64,000 nt of DNA. Source: Mucilaginibacter xinganensis. Lineage in GTDB: Bacteria > Bacteroidota > Bacteroidia > Sphingobacteriales > Sphingobacteriaceae. The stretch is from assembly GCF_002257585.1 (NCBI RefSeq), contig NZ_CP022743.1:4836001-4900000 (forward strand), written 5' to 3'. How positions within the stretch are numbered: position 1 is the first letter of the stretch; each line of letters starts with the position of its first letter. Of this stretch, positions 8,303-17,328 are shown one piece after another. The position numbers and the translations under genes were made by a program. The notes under the pieces were generated by a model, which was given only the letters and a program-made list of their open reading frames with translations, was not told where the DNA came from and searched no databases.

Positions 8303-11300
8303 ATGAAAGACGGATTTGCAGGAAATATAGCCAGGGCTTTTATACAGTCGAAATTAACGATACTGTTAATGATCGCCTTTTTACTCATCGGGGGGTACAG
8401 CACGTTCTTAATTCCGCGCGAAGAAGAACCGCAAATAAAGGTACCCATGGCCGATATTTTTATTGGATATCCCGGCGCATCGCCTAAGGATGTGGAAACC
8501 AAGGTTTCGGCGCCGATCGAAAAAATGATCTCTAATATTAAGGGCGTAGAATACGTGTACTCCACCTCTATGCAGGGACAGGCCATGGTGATCGCACAGT
8601 TTAAGGTGGGCGAAGACGTGGAACGGTCACTGGTGAAACTATACAGCGAGCTGATGAAAAATATGGATAAAATGCCGCAGGGCGTTACACTTCCATTGAT
8701 CAAGACCAGGGCCATTGATGACGTACCCGTTTTAGGTTTAACGCTATGGAGCGATAAGTATGACGACTACCAACTAAAACAGATGGGCCAGGAACTGGCT
8801 AACGAAGTAAAAAAGATAAATGACGTATCGGATGTTAACATTATTGGTGGCCGTAACCGTGAGGTAAAAGTATTATTGGATAAGAACAAGATGGCCGACA
8901 ACCATGTGGATTTTTTATCGCTTAGTAAACAAATACAAGGCAGCAATATGCAATTACCGGGTGGGACTTTGCTACAGAAAGATACTGCATTTTCGGTAGA
9001 GACCGGGAACTTCCTCACCTCGTCAGACGATGTTGGCAATTTAGTTGTAGGCATTAACCAGCAGCAGCCTGTTTACCTGAAGCAAATAGCTAAAGTTAAT
9101 GAGGGCGCTGAAACGCCTAATCAATATGTACTGTTTGGCTACGGAAAAGCAGATGTCGCCAACACCCATGCTTTCAAGTCCAATTATCCTGCCATCACGC
9201 TTTCTGTTGCCAAGAAGAAAGGTGCGGATGCGATGAAGTTATCAGAACAGATCCTAAATAAAGTTGAACATTTGAAGCATAGCCTTTTACCAAACGATGT
9301 GCATTTAACGGTTACCCGTAATTACGGCGAAAGTGCGTCCGACAAAGTAGGCGAATTATTGTTCCACTTGTTTATTGCTATAGTGGTGGTAACGGTGTTC
9401 GTGATGCTGGCCATGGGCTGGCGCGGTGGCCTGGTGGTATTTTTATCGGTGCCGGTGACGTTTGCGCTTACCTTATTTGCCTACTATTTCATGGACTACA
9501 CGCTTAACCGGATTACGTTGTTTGCACTGGTGTTTATAACCGGCATCGTGGTGGATGATTCTATTATCATTGCTGAGAACATGCACCGGCACTTTAAAAT
9601 GAAAAAGCTGCCACCGTTGCAGGCCGCTATCTATGCTATTAATGAAGTAGGTAATCCTACTATCCTTGCCACATTCACCGTTATTGCGGCTGTATTACCT
9701 ATGGCTTTTGTATCCGGCATGATGGGCCCCTACATGAGCCCGATGCCGATCGGTGCATCCATTGCCATGATCTTATCGCTGATTGTTGCACTAACCCTAA
9801 CGCCATATCTGGGTTATATCTTTCTGCGCGAAAAGGAAAATCATGGTATTGCTCCCGCAGAAAGCAAACCAAAGCTACTGGAAGAAAGCCGGATTTATAA
9901 AATATACCGTTCATCCATCCAGCCCTTGCTGGAAAGCCGCTGGAAACGCTGGACCTTTATCCTGAGCATTGTAGTGATCCTATTTGCATCGCTGTCTATG
10001 TTTTATACAAAAGCGGTTGCCGTTAAAATGCTGCCCTTTGACAACAAGAACGAGTTCCAGTTGGTAATCGATATGCCGGAAGGCACAACCCTCGAAAAGA
10101 CGCAGGCGGTAGCTAAAGACATCGGCGCCTATGTATCGGGGCAGGCGTTAGTCAGAAATTATGAAACCTATATCGGCACTTCAGCGCCTATCAGCTTTAA
10201 CGGGTTGGTGCGTCATTACGATTTAAGACGTGGCGACAATGTAGCCGATATACAGGTTAACCTGGTAGATAAAAAAGACCGCAGTATCCAAAGCCACGGT
10301 ATAGCTAAAGAGGTGCGGGGCCCGATCCAGGCCATCGCTAAAAAATATAATGCCAATGTGAAGATAGTGGAAGTACCGCCTGGACCTCCCGTGCTGTCAA
10401 CCCTGGTAGCGGAAATTTATGGGCCAGACTATAATCAACAGATCAAAGTGGCCAGACAGGTGAAGGACCTGATGAACAAAACATCCAATGTGGTAGATGT
10501 AGACTGGATGGTGGAAGCTGACCAGCCGGAATACCATATCGAAGTAAATAAAGAAAAAGCCATGCGCTATGGTATCGCCACTGCGCAGGTAGCCGCAACA
10601 GTTAACGCCGGATTATCTGGCATGGCAGTTGGCAATATCTCGCAACCTGCCGCGTATAACCAAACCGCGATCAAACTGCAATTAAGCGATGCCGATAAGA
10701 GCAGCATAGACGACGTGCTGAATTTAAAAGTGATCGGCATGCAGGAAAATGCAGTGCCGGTAAAAGATCTGGTTACAGTAACCCGTCAGATCAAGCCTAA
10801 AAGCATTTATCGCAAAAATCAAAAAGAAGTAGTTTATGTTCTCGGCGATATGGCCGGTAACCTGGAAAGCCCGTCTTATGCGATTTGGGATGTATCTGAT
10901 CATTTAAAAACAGTAACAGTACCAAAAGGATTTTCATTGAAAGAGGAATATACGCATCAGCCGGAACTGGAAGATAATTACAGCTTGAAATGGGACGGCG
11001 AATGGCAGATCACTTTTGAGGTATTTCGCGACCTGGGGATAGCCTTTGCCGTAGTGATCATTATGATCTATATCCTGATTGTGGGCTGGTTTCAGAATTT
11101 TACCGTGCCGCTGGTCATGTTGGCAGCTATCCCATTATCCTTAATAGGGATTGTTTTAGGCCACTGGATGCTGCACGCTTATTTTACCGCCACATCGATG
11201 ATCGGTTTTATCGCTCTCGCCGGGGTAATGGTACGAAACTCCATATTGCTGATCGATTTCATCAACATCAGGCTTGATGAGGGTATCCCGTTAAAACAAG

Positions 11301-11515
11301 CCATTATTGAAGCCGGTGCGGTACGGACAACGCCTATACTATTAACCGCAGGAGCGGTAGCATTGGGTGCGGTAATTATTTTGTTTGATCCGATTTTCCA
11401 GGGATTGGCAATTTCACTAATGGGGGGCACGGTTACATCTACCTTCCTTACACTAATCGTAGTGCCTTTGTTATATTTCAAGATGATGCGAAATAACAAT
11501 CCTGTTAAAAATTAA
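8303..11515 (+). CDS. RND-family efflux transporter permease (AcrB/MexF-like)
   Basis: A 1070-residue pump with the AcrB layout: TM1 near residues 18-36, a large periplasmic loop, TM2-TM6, TM7, a second periplasmic loop and TM8-TM12. The proton-relay Asp pair is present in G-I-V-V-D-D-S-I-I-I-A-E-N (about residues 405-425) and a second-half relay region is seen near the C-terminus. P-R-E-E-E-P and the GYPGASPKDVE segment are characteristic of HAE1-type pumps with acriflavin-resistance annotation; a heavy-metal (CzcA) role is less likely because the usual metal motifs are not seen. Substrates cannot be predicted. It completes the tolC-adaptor-pump operon. Confidence 0.94.
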   Translation: MKDGFAGNIARAFIQSKLTILLMIAFLLIGGYSTFLIPREEEPQIKVPMADIFIGYPGASPKDVETKVSAPIEKMISNIKGVEYVYSTSMQGQAMVIAQFKVGEDVERSLVKLYSELMKNMDKMPQGVTLPLIKTRAIDDVPVLGLTLWSDKYDDYQLKQMGQELANEVKKINDVSDVNIIGGRNREVKVLLDKNKMADNHVDFLSLSKQIQGSNMQLPGGTLLQKDTAFSVETGNFLTSSDDVGNLVVGINQQQPVYLKQIAKVNEGAETPNQYVLFGYGKADVANTHAFKSNYPAITLSVAKKKGADAMKLSEQILNKVEHLKHSLLPNDVHLTVTRNYGESASDKVGELLFHLFIAIVVVTVFVMLAMGWRGGLVVFLSVPVTFALTLFAYYFMDYTLNRITLFALVFITGIVVDDSIIIAENMHRHFKMKKLPPLQAAIYAINEVGNPTILATFTVIAAVLPMAFVSGMMGPYMSPMPIGASIAMILSLIVALTLTPYLGYIFLREKENHGIAPAESKPKLLEESRIYKIYRSSIQPLLESRWKRWTFILSIVVILFASLSMFYTKAVAVKMLPFDNKNEFQLVIDMPEGTTLEKTQAVAKDIGAYVSGQALVRNYETYIGTSAPISFNGLVRHYDLRRGDNVADIQVNLVDKKDRSIQSHGIAKEVRGPIQAIAKKYNANVKIVEVPPGPPVLSTLVAEIYGPDYNQQIKVARQVKDLMNKTSNVVDVDWMVEADQPEYHIEVNKEKAMRYGIATAQVAATVNAGLSGMAVGNISQPAAYNQTAIKLQLSDADKSSIDDVLNLKVIGMQENAVPVKDLVTVTRQIKPKSIYRKNQKEVVYVLGDMAGNLESPSYAIWDVSDHLKTVTVPKGFSLKEEYTHQPELEDNYSLKWDGEWQITFEVFRDLGIAFAVVIIMIYILIVGWFQNFTVPLVMLAAIPLSLIGIVLGHWMLHAYFTATSMIGFIALAGVMVRNSILLIDFINIRLDEGIPLKQAIIEAGAVRTTPILLTAGAVALGAVIILFDPIFQGLAISLMGGTVTSTFLTLIVVPLLYFKMMRNNNPVKN

Positions 11516-11538
11516 ATTAATTATTAACGATAAATAAT

Positions 11539-11721
11539 ATGAAAGAGAGAATTGTAAGGGCCGTTGCCGGAACTTTGGTGTTGGCCAGCATTGCCTTGGC
11601 TTATTATGTAAACCTTAACTGGATTTGGTTAGCGGTGTTTGTAGGGATTAATTTGCTGCAATCGTCCTTTACTAAATTCTGCCCGCTCGAGAAGATTTTA
11701 ATAGCACTAAAGGTAAAGTAG
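11539..11721 (+). CDS. Small DUF2892 (YgaP-like transmembrane) protein
   Basis: A 60-residue protein with two hydrophobic segments and the family signature S-F-T-K-F-C-P-L-E-K-I-L around Cys48. DUF2892 corresponds to the membrane hairpin of E. coli YgaP, where it is fused to a rhodanese domain. It starts 23 bases after the RND pump and is followed after 16 bases by a DUF983 gene, so it may be co-transcribed with the efflux cassette. A rhodanese is encoded about 900 bases downstream, which fits a loose sulfur-handling group. Exact function is unknown. Confidence 0.8.
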   Translation: MKERIVRAVAGTLVLASIALAYYVNLNWIWLAVFVGINLLQSSFTKFCPLEKILIALKVK

Positions 11722-11737
11722 CCTGACAAAACAAAAC

Positions 11738-12154
11738 ATGAATAAAGTTAAAGAAAATGAATTAAAAATGTGGCCCTCAATTGTACATGCCCGGTGCCCC
11801 AGGTGCAGGGTTGGCAAAATCTATGAAAACCCCATGTACAGTTTGACGGGGCAAAAAATGCTTAAGAAATGCCCGCACTGCGGTATGATTTATGAAAGGG
11901 AACCCGGCTATTTTTATGCAGCTATGTATGTAAGTTATGCTTTTATAGTGGCTGAACTGGTTTCCCTGTCGGTTGGAACCTCTGTATTGACAGGCAGTAC
12001 CAATCCCTGGTTGTACACCGCTGTATTGTTATCAGTGGTGGCGGTTTTGTCACCTTTCAATTTAAGATATTCCAGGGTATTGCTGCTACACTGGTTTACG
12101 CCGGGGCTACACTATCGCCCTGAGTTAAGTAAACATTTGCCTCACCAGCAGTAA
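11738..12154 (+). CDS. DUF983 membrane protein with two CxxC motifs
   Basis: The 138-residue protein begins with a small zinc-ribbon-like region: C-P-R-C (Cys20, Cys23) and C-P-H-C (Cys45, Cys48), followed by P-G-Y-F-Y-A-A-M-Y-V-S-Y and two transmembrane helices. That is the DUF983 pattern, common in Bacteroidota and alpha-proteobacteria and of unproven function; metal binding or thiol chemistry is an inference from the four Cys. It lies 16 bases behind the DUF2892 gene in the same direction. Confidence 0.85.
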   Translation: MNKVKENELKMWPSIVHARCPRCRVGKIYENPMYSLTGQKMLKKCPHCGMIYEREPGYFYAAMYVSYAFIVAELVSLSVGTSVLTGSTNPWLYTAVLLSVVAVLSPFNLRYSRVLLLHWFTPGLHYRPELSKHLPHQQ

Positions 12155-12314
12155 AATATTTACGATGAAATGTGAAAAAGCTAATTATCGCTGGCATCTG
12201 CATATGTAACGTTTATTACCAAAGCAACATAAAATTTGGGGTAAGTTTGCCTATGAAATATAATTTGAGACAAGCAGCCGCAATAAGCAGGCGCATTATA
12301 AACCGAACAAGAAA

Positions 12315-12548
12315 ATGAAAAAAGCTATTTTAAGTAATTGGTCATTTAGCCGCGCTTTGCGTATGGTAATGGGTATTGTAATATTATATCAGGCTATTAC
12401 TACTGGAGAAATATTAATCGGTTTGGCTGGTTTGCTTTTTACAGCTATGGCAGTATTTAACGCCGGCTGTTGTGGCTCCGAATGCTATGTGCCGTTAAAA
12501 AAAGAGCCCGCCAATTCCAAAGAGGTCACCTATGACGAAATAGTTTAA
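12315..12548 (+). CDS. Small membrane protein with Cys-rich segment, YgaP/DUF2892-like
   Basis: A 77-residue protein with two predicted membrane helices (about 17-30 and 33-48) followed by N-A-G-C-C-G-S-E-C-Y, giving Cys52, Cys53 and Cys57. The layout resembles the DUF2892 hairpin but with a distinct Cys cluster; similar short proteins are often found beside single-domain rhodaneses in Bacteroidota, as here (rhodanese starts 72 bases downstream). A role in sulfane-sulfur or metal handling at the inner membrane is an inference. It has a 160-base gap before it, so it may have its own promoter. Confidence 0.72.
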   Translation: MKKAILSNWSFSRALRMVMGIVILYQAITTGEILIGLAGLLFTAMAVFNAGCCGSECYVPLKKEPANSKEVTYDEIV

Positions 12549-12620
12549 CACATAGACAGGGCTTATTGTAGAACAAGAATCGCGTTAAATTTCGAAAAAT
12601 GCGATTATAAAATTTAAAAA

Positions 12621-12935
12621 ATGATAAACATACTTAAACAGTTATTTGGCGGCTCAACACCGGTAGATTTAGAGAATATTATAAACGGAGGCGCTTTTTT
12701 AGTAGATGTGAGAACGCCGGGTGAGTTTGCCGGCGGCCATGTAAAGGGCTCGGTAAATATCCCCTTAGATAAGGTTAGTTCACAGTTAACCAAATTCAGA
12801 AACAAAAAAAACATTGTTGTTTTTTGCCAAAGTGGCGGAAGAAGCGGACAAGCAAAAATAATTTTAGAGCAAAATGGAATAGCCAATGTGGTGAATGGTG
12901 GCACCTGGAATAAAGTGAACCAATTTGTTAAATAA
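12621..12935 (+). CDS. Rhodanese-like sulfurtransferase, single domain
   Basis: A 104-residue single rhodanese domain. Visible marks are the V-D-V-R-T-P-G-E-F-A-G-G-H-V segment and the active-site loop C-Q-S-G-G-R-S with the catalytic Cys69. These enzymes accept sulfane sulfur on the Cys as a persulfide and pass it on, with thiosulfate or protein/low-molecular-weight persulfides as donors. There is no signal peptide, so it is probably cytoplasmic. The preceding Cys-rich membrane peptide and the DUF2892/DUF983 genes suggest a common sulfur-related task. Confidence 0.92.
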   Translation: MINILKQLFGGSTPVDLENIINGGAFLVDVRTPGEFAGGHVKGSVNIPLDKVSSQLTKFRNKKNIVVFCQSGGRSGQAKIILEQNGIANVVNGGTWNKVNQFVK

Positions 12936-13191
12936 CATGAATTCCATACAAATATTAATGAAACATGTTTATTATCAGCTACTTACATATTTTCGCTCCT
13001 TAATAAAAAGCAAATGAACTGATAATCAGCATGTTTCATATCGTTCCGGGTGTTCCGCATGCGAAAATGGAACGCGCCAGCGGTGTGAATTACATAAACT
13101 TGGCTCATCTGAAACCAGGTTGCCCGCGGTTGCAAAGCGGTTTAGGTGTTAGGCCCCCTTTTGCTTAGATTAAACTAAAGATAACTAAACC
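12936..13191. other. Intergenic stretch with dispersed repeat copy A
   Basis: No gene was recognised. The stretch holds repeat copy A (12958-13075, listed separately) and then GC-richer sequence up to 13150 in which no reading frame or RNA fold is recognised. Confidence 0.5.
12958..13075 (-). repeat. Dispersed palindromic repeat, copy A
   Basis: On the minus strand this reads in order GTTCCATTTT, GGAACACCCGGAAC, TGAAACATGCTGATTATCAG, then after a spacer TGTAAGTAGCTGATAAT. The same blocks in the same order occur on the plus strand at 29410-29515. The outer arms here are themselves inverted: ATGAAACATG...ATTATCAG at 12958-12978 faces CTGATAATCAGCATGTTTCAT's start at 13019-13039 with two mismatches, so the transcript could fold into a long hairpin. 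The family was not recognised; a non-autonomous mobile repeat is the best guess. Confidence 0.6.
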
Positions 13192-13428
13192 TCATCCCAG
13201 CTTTCCTATTACATCAAGATTCTGAAAAACCCAATCATCGTGCGGAGCGTCACCAAGTTCGGGTGTAAGGTCCTGCCCGGCCCAGTGTTCGTAATGCTTG
13301 CCATTACGCCAAAGCCTGCTAAGTGATACATCATAAATCACTCCTTTGTAAGCTATCCATACTTCAGGCTTATCCTGCCCGTTGCGCAGGGCAAGTTGTG
13401 ATTTTGAATAAACGGGGAGTATCTCCAT
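13192..13428 (-). CDS. Cytochrome b5-like heme/steroid-binding domain protein
   Basis: The start is the ATG at 13428; the frame can be read five codons further up only from a TTG. The 78-residue product matches the short prokaryotic cytochrome b5-like group: V-W-I-A-Y-K-G-V-I-Y-D-V-S, then L-W-R-N-G-K-H-Y-E-H-W-A-G-Q-D-L-T and A-P-H. His48 and His63 are the probable heme ligands by analogy with the family; His45 is close by. It has no signal peptide or membrane anchor, so a soluble one-electron carrier or ligand-binding role is likely. Redox partners are not encoded next to it. Confidence 0.82.
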   Translation of the reverse strand: MEILPVYSKSQLALRNGQDKPEVWIAYKGVIYDVSLSRLWRNGKHYEHWAGQDLTPELGDAPHDDWVFQNLDVIGKLG

Positions 13429-13564
13429 GAGGCTAAAATACAAAAAAGTGAATTAACTTATCGGTACTAAAACAGATTAGGAATTGTGGGATTATCTCAG
13501 CTTACGCATCTCTCATGCAGCGTATTCAGGACCTAAAACCGATAATTTACAACGGCGGGTGCGC

Positions 13565-13604
13565 AAAAAAAATGTCGGAGGAGATGACATCCGCCGACAT
13601 TTTT
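13565..13604 (-). terminator. Rho-independent terminator of the lipocalin-like gene
   Basis: Perfect 11-bp arms (AAAAATGTCGG at 13568-13578 and CCGACATTTTT at 13594-13604) with a 15-base loop. On the minus strand the hairpin is followed by a run of U, directly downstream of the stop codon at 13624. Confidence 0.75.
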
Positions 13605-13623
13605 AGTTTTATTAATTTACGTA

Positions 13624-14112
13624 TTACTTTGTTTTTGTAAACGAGTAAATAATATAAGCAGTTTTATTAGCTATAGTAACAGGTGATTTTAAAGTCATAC
13701 TGTTACCATCATTAGCAGCTACAACCATCTGATAGCCTTCAGTTACTTTTTGTGCTTTATCGCCTTCAAAAAGTTTTTTAAACTGAAACAATTGGTTACT
13801 GCCCGAATTATTATTTACTGACCAGAATATAGTTTGAGATGTACCATTTTGTAAAGTATAAATACCATTACCACTATTAGTAAGTTTCCAGGTACTACCA
13901 ACAAAATCCTGCGGCGGGGCCTGGTCAAATACATTTTGAACGGCTTGCTGCACTATACCGTCATAACTAACATTATTTATGGTCCAGGTACCGGTAAATT
14001 TACCACGGGAAACATTACTGGCGCCTGTTACAGCGTTTTTAGATGATGAACAAGCTGATAATACAACAGTAAAGGCTAAAACTGTAAAAGTAAATTGGAT
14101 TAATTTTTTCAT
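13624..14112 (-). CDS. Lipocalin-like lipoprotein
   Basis: A 162-residue protein with a lipoprotein signal (V-V-L-S-A-C, lipidated Cys21), followed by a short Ser-rich linker and a beta-rich domain with F-T-G-T-W-T-I-N-N-V near the start, the G-x-W pattern of bacterial lipocalin-like proteins. The remainder is rich in Asn, Gly, Ser and Thr, as is usual for these Bacteroidota surface or periplasmic lipoproteins. Ligand and role are unknown. It has its own terminator and sits alone between bshA and the cytochrome b5-like gene. Confidence 0.78.
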   Translation of the reverse strand: MKKLIQFTFTVLAFTVVLSACSSSKNAVTGASNVSRGKFTGTWTINNVSYDGIVQQAVQNVFDQAPPQDFVGSTWKLTNSGNGIYTLQNGTSQTIFWSVNNNSGSNQLFQFKKLFEGDKAQKVTEGYQMVVAANDGNSMTLKSPVTIANKTAYIIYSFTKTK

Positions 14113-14172
14113 GACTTTGTTTATTTAACATGCCTAAGCATAAATCCTGCCAAATTAATAAAACTCATAGTT

Positions 14173-15312
14173 TTAAGCCTGTTGTTTCACCTTTTCTAAA
14201 ACCTCGAGATAATAATTTTCATAGATAGGAAGTATGTTGGCCAGGTCAAATACTTTGGCGCGTGCCAGGGCGTTGTCTTTAAAAGTTTGCAACCTTTCTG
14301 CATCCTCTAATATATAGATTGATTTTTCGGCCATTCCTGCAACATCGCCAACATCTTTTAAAAAGCCTGTCTCTCCGTCAACATTCAACTCGGGCAAGCC
14401 GCCGGCATTTGAGCTAACAACCGGAACTTTGCAAGCCATAGCTTCCAGCGCCGCCAAACCAAAGCTTTCTGATTCCGAAGGCATCAGGAACAGATCTGAC
14501 ACTGAAAGTATTTCTTCTATAGCATCTTGTTTACCCAGAAACCGTACTTCGTCACAAACGTTAAGGTCACGGGCAAGCTGTTCACAATAGGAACGTTCAA
14601 CGCCATCGCCAACCATCAGCAGCTTTGACGGGATCTTTTCAACTATTTTAGCAAAGATCCTGATTACGTCATGCGTACGCTTTACCTTCCTAAAATTTGA
14701 AGTGTGCACAATTATCTTTTCGCCCGATGGCGCAATTGCCTTTTTAAAGTGATCCTTAGCTTTCAGGTTAAACCGCTTCAGATCAATAAAGTTGGGGATT
14801 ACCCTAATATCGTTCTCTATTTCAAAAAAATTATAGGTATCGTTCCTTAAATGCTCGGAGACCGCGGTAACGCCATCCGATTTATTAATAGAGAAAGTAA
14901 CCACCGGTTTAAAGGTACGATCTTTGCCTACCAGCGTAATATCAGTACCGTGCAGCGTAGTAACCACGGGGATATAGATGCCATAGGTCATCAGGATCTG
15001 CTTGGCCATAAAGGCAGCCGAGGCATGCGGAATAGCATAATGTACGTGCAAAATATCCAGCTTTTCAAACCTAACCACATCAACCAGCCGGCTAGCCAGT
15101 GCAAGCTCATAAGGCGGAAAATCAAAAAGCGGATAGTTAGATACGGATACTTCGTGATAAAAAAGATTTTCGGAGAACAGGTCCAGCCTTGCGGGCTGGT
15201 TATAGGTTACAAAATGAACCTGGTGACCACGGTCGGCCAGGGCTTTGCCCAGCTCAGTGGCTACAACCCCGCTCCCACCAAAGGTTGGGTAACAAACTAT
15301 TCCAATTTTCAT
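14173..15312 (-). CDS. bshA: BshA, N-acetyl-alpha-D-glucosaminyl L-malate synthase
   Basis: A 379-residue GT4-family, GT-B-fold glycosyltransferase. The N-terminal signature K-I-G-I-V-C-Y-P-T-F-G-G-S-G-V-V-A-T-E-L is that of BshA, and the C-terminal half has the GT4 motif E-S-E-S-F-G-L-A-A-L-E-A-M. It makes GlcNAc-malate from UDP-GlcNAc and L-malate, the first step of bacillithiol synthesis. The third-step gene bshC is found at 36682-38274 in the same window, which supports the call; the deacetylase gene bshB is not visible here. The gene stands alone. A 12-bp palindrome lies about 34 bases upstream of the start. Confidence 0.95.
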   Translation of the reverse strand: MKIGIVCYPTFGGSGVVATELGKALADRGHQVHFVTYNQPARLDLFSENLFYHEVSVSNYPLFDFPPYELALASRLVDVVRFEKLDILHVHYAIPHASAAFMAKQILMTYGIYIPVVTTLHGTDITLVGKDRTFKPVVTFSINKSDGVTAVSEHLRNDTYNFFEIENDIRVIPNFIDLKRFNLKAKDHFKKAIAPSGEKIIVHTSNFRKVKRTHDVIRIFAKIVEKIPSKLLMVGDGVERSYCEQLARDLNVCDEVRFLGKQDAIEEILSVSDLFLMPSESESFGLAALEAMACKVPVVSSNAGGLPELNVDGETGFLKDVGDVAGMAEKSIYILEDAERLQTFKDNALARAKVFDLANILPIYENYYLEVLEKVKQQA

Positions 15313-15507
15313 TGATGTTTTTTAAATGAGATGAACCTGCTTTAGCGTAAATTTACGTTTTTTACCGAAGCTAATTCACTACTACAAGTTTAACAGCAAT
15401 TTATGGGAATAGTGTTACCCGGATGTAAAATGATTTGTCTTGATTTGGGATTTCGGATATTCGATTTCCGGGCTAAGTTTGAAATATAATATCCAAATCA
15501 CTTTCCT

Positions 15508-17328
15508 TTACATTCCTTTTTGTATCGCCTGGTAAACCACATCCTGAATTCTGGGCCTTATGTTCAGGCTGGATAGCTTGCTGCTTACATTAGGATGCAC
15601 ACGGTTTGATAAAAATATGTAAACCAGGTTATACTTAGGGTCAACCCATACACAAGTTCCGGTAAAGCCCGTATGCCCATACGTTTCCGGCGATGCCATT
15701 TGCGAAGGATAATGCCGGTCTGATACCGGGTCCCATCTGTCAAACCCTAAACCCCGCCTGCTCACTGCCGACTGTTTTGCAGTAAATTGATCTATCGTTT
15801 CGGGTTTTATATATTGAACACCTCCGTAGGTTCCGCGGTTAAGCATCATCTGGTATAAAATAGCCAGGTCATTTGCACTGGCAAACAAGCCGGCATGCCC
15901 GGCCACACCTCCCATTAAAGCAGCAGTAGGATCATGCACATAACCATCAAGCAATGCATGGCGGTCCTTTTTATCATCTTCTGTTGGCGGGATCTGATCA
16001 GGTGTAAAACGATAAAGTGGCAAAAAGCCTGCAGTTTGCATCCCAAGTGGCCGGTAAAGTTCTTCCTGAACAAATACATTAAGCGGAGTTGCAGTAAGTG
16101 TTTCTTCAATTTGTTGCATAAAACACATACTCAAATCACTGTAAACGTATTGTCCACGCGTTCTGAGGGGTGAGTTTAACATTTCGGGCCACATCACCTC
16201 TTTAAAATAGTCCTTCCGTAAAAAATAATTATCATTTACCTTGGTGGGGAAAAAAGCTGATGAATCAGTTGAATGATCTGTAGCTTTTATTTTATCAAAA
16301 GTAGGGATATCAGGAATAAGGCCCGCCTGGTGCTCCAGTACCTCACGCACCTTAATATCATTTTTATTGGTTTTTCGGGCTAAGGGCAGATAATAACCAA
16401 CGGTAGAATCAACGTTCATTTTACCCTGATCAGTTAGCATCATGGCTTCCATAGTAGTTGCCGAGATTTTGGTCATTGAGGCCACGTCAAAAATATCAGT
16501 CAGTTTATCAGGCAGTGTTTTGCTGTAGGTGTGGTAGCCGTAAGCTTTGTTAAATATCACTTTGCCATCTTTTGCTACCAAAACAACACAGCCGGGCGTC
16601 GCCTGGTTTAGCATGGCCTCGCTTGCTATATTATCAATCCCAATCAGATTTTCCGACTTTATACCCACCTCTTCGGGCACCGTATAGGTTAGGCGGTTCT
16701 TTACCGTTACAAAACCCATCCCCGCTTTATATATGGGAGAGATATCACGGCTTAATTTTTGTGTTACGGCAACACCGCCGAAAATAGCTTGCGCACTGTA
16801 AAAGGCAGAAACAGGCGATACACGTTCACACCAAATAACGGGGGCGGTTACATTTGTTAATTTTGCCAGACTATTCCTGCTGCCGAATAAAGCAACCACC
16901 ACATTTTTGACCCTTTTATTGCTATTGATAAAGTCGATGATCTGCGGATTATTTAAGTCTACATCGTTTAGCTGCACCACCAGCGTATTATAAAACTTCA
17001 GATCTGATGAAAGATCGTCCAAATTTTTTAAACCGGTGTAATCACCACCTTTATATATCGCTACTTTGGCATACTTGTTTAAAAGACTATCGAACCCGGC
17101 GGCATACAAATTTGCGAAATGAACACTGGCAATTTTTTGTTCATCCAGGTTTTGCAACGGAATCAGGTAAGATGAATTATTTAATAGTACTGTCGATTTT
17201 TCAACCAACTTTTCTTCATTTACATATGCAAGTCCCGTGAATGGCGGATTTTGTGCGCAGGCCGAGTTAAATAATACAAATCCTGCTAAAACTATTAATG
17301 GGTATAACCGCCATTTATTTTTTCTCAT
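15508..17328 (-). CDS. Exported serine hydrolase: GH3 C-terminal-like domain plus class C beta-lactamase domain
   Basis: A 606-residue protein with an N-terminal export signal (hydrophobic stretch then F-N-S-A-C-A-Q; Cys24 could be lipidated). Residues about 35-210 resemble the C-terminal alpha/beta sandwich of GH3 glycosidases (V-V-V-A-L-F-G-S-R, N-V-T-A-P-V-I-W-C), and residues about 220-600 are a beta-lactamase-like domain with S-M-T-K (Ser284, Lys287), Y-S-D (Tyr396) and H-T-G (His552). In Bacteroidota this pair is often the tail of a much longer protein with a GH3 N-terminal catalytic domain; that domain is absent here. Its start overlaps the amidohydrolase stop by 14 bases, so translation is probably coupled. 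A peptidoglycan-related role is an inference. Confidence 0.85.
   Translation of the reverse strand: MRKNKWRLYPLIVLAGFVLFNSACAQNPPFTGLAYVNEEKLVEKSTVLLNNSSYLIPLQNLDEQKIASVHFANLYAAGFDSLLNKYAKVAIYKGGDYTGLKNLDDLSSDLKFYNTLVVQLNDVDLNNPQIIDFINSNKRVKNVVVALFGSRNSLAKLTNVTAPVIWCERVSPVSAFYSAQAIFGGVAVTQKLSRDISPIYKAGMGFVTVKNRLTYTVPEEVGIKSENLIGIDNIASEAMLNQATPGCVVLVAKDGKVIFNKAYGYHTYSKTLPDKLTDIFDVASMTKISATTMEAMMLTDQGKMNVDSTVGYYLPLARKTNKNDIKVREVLEHQAGLIPDIPTFDKIKATDHSTDSSAFFPTKVNDNYFLRKDYFKEVMWPEMLNSPLRTRGQYVYSDLSMCFMQQIEETLTATPLNVFVQEELYRPLGMQTAGFLPLYRFTPDQIPPTEDDKKDRHALLDGYVHDPTAALMGGVAGHAGLFASANDLAILYQMMLNRGTYGGVQYIKPETIDQFTAKQSAVSRRGLGFDRWDPVSDRHYPSQMASPETYGHTGFTGTCVWVDPKYNLVYIFLSNRVHPNVSSKLSSLNIRPRIQDVVYQAIQKGM

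Noticed and set aside
8284-8715. 143-codon frame antisense to the start of the RND pump
   Set aside because: The plus-strand gene is unmistakable; the antisense product is Ser/Ile-rich with no motif and is a shadow.
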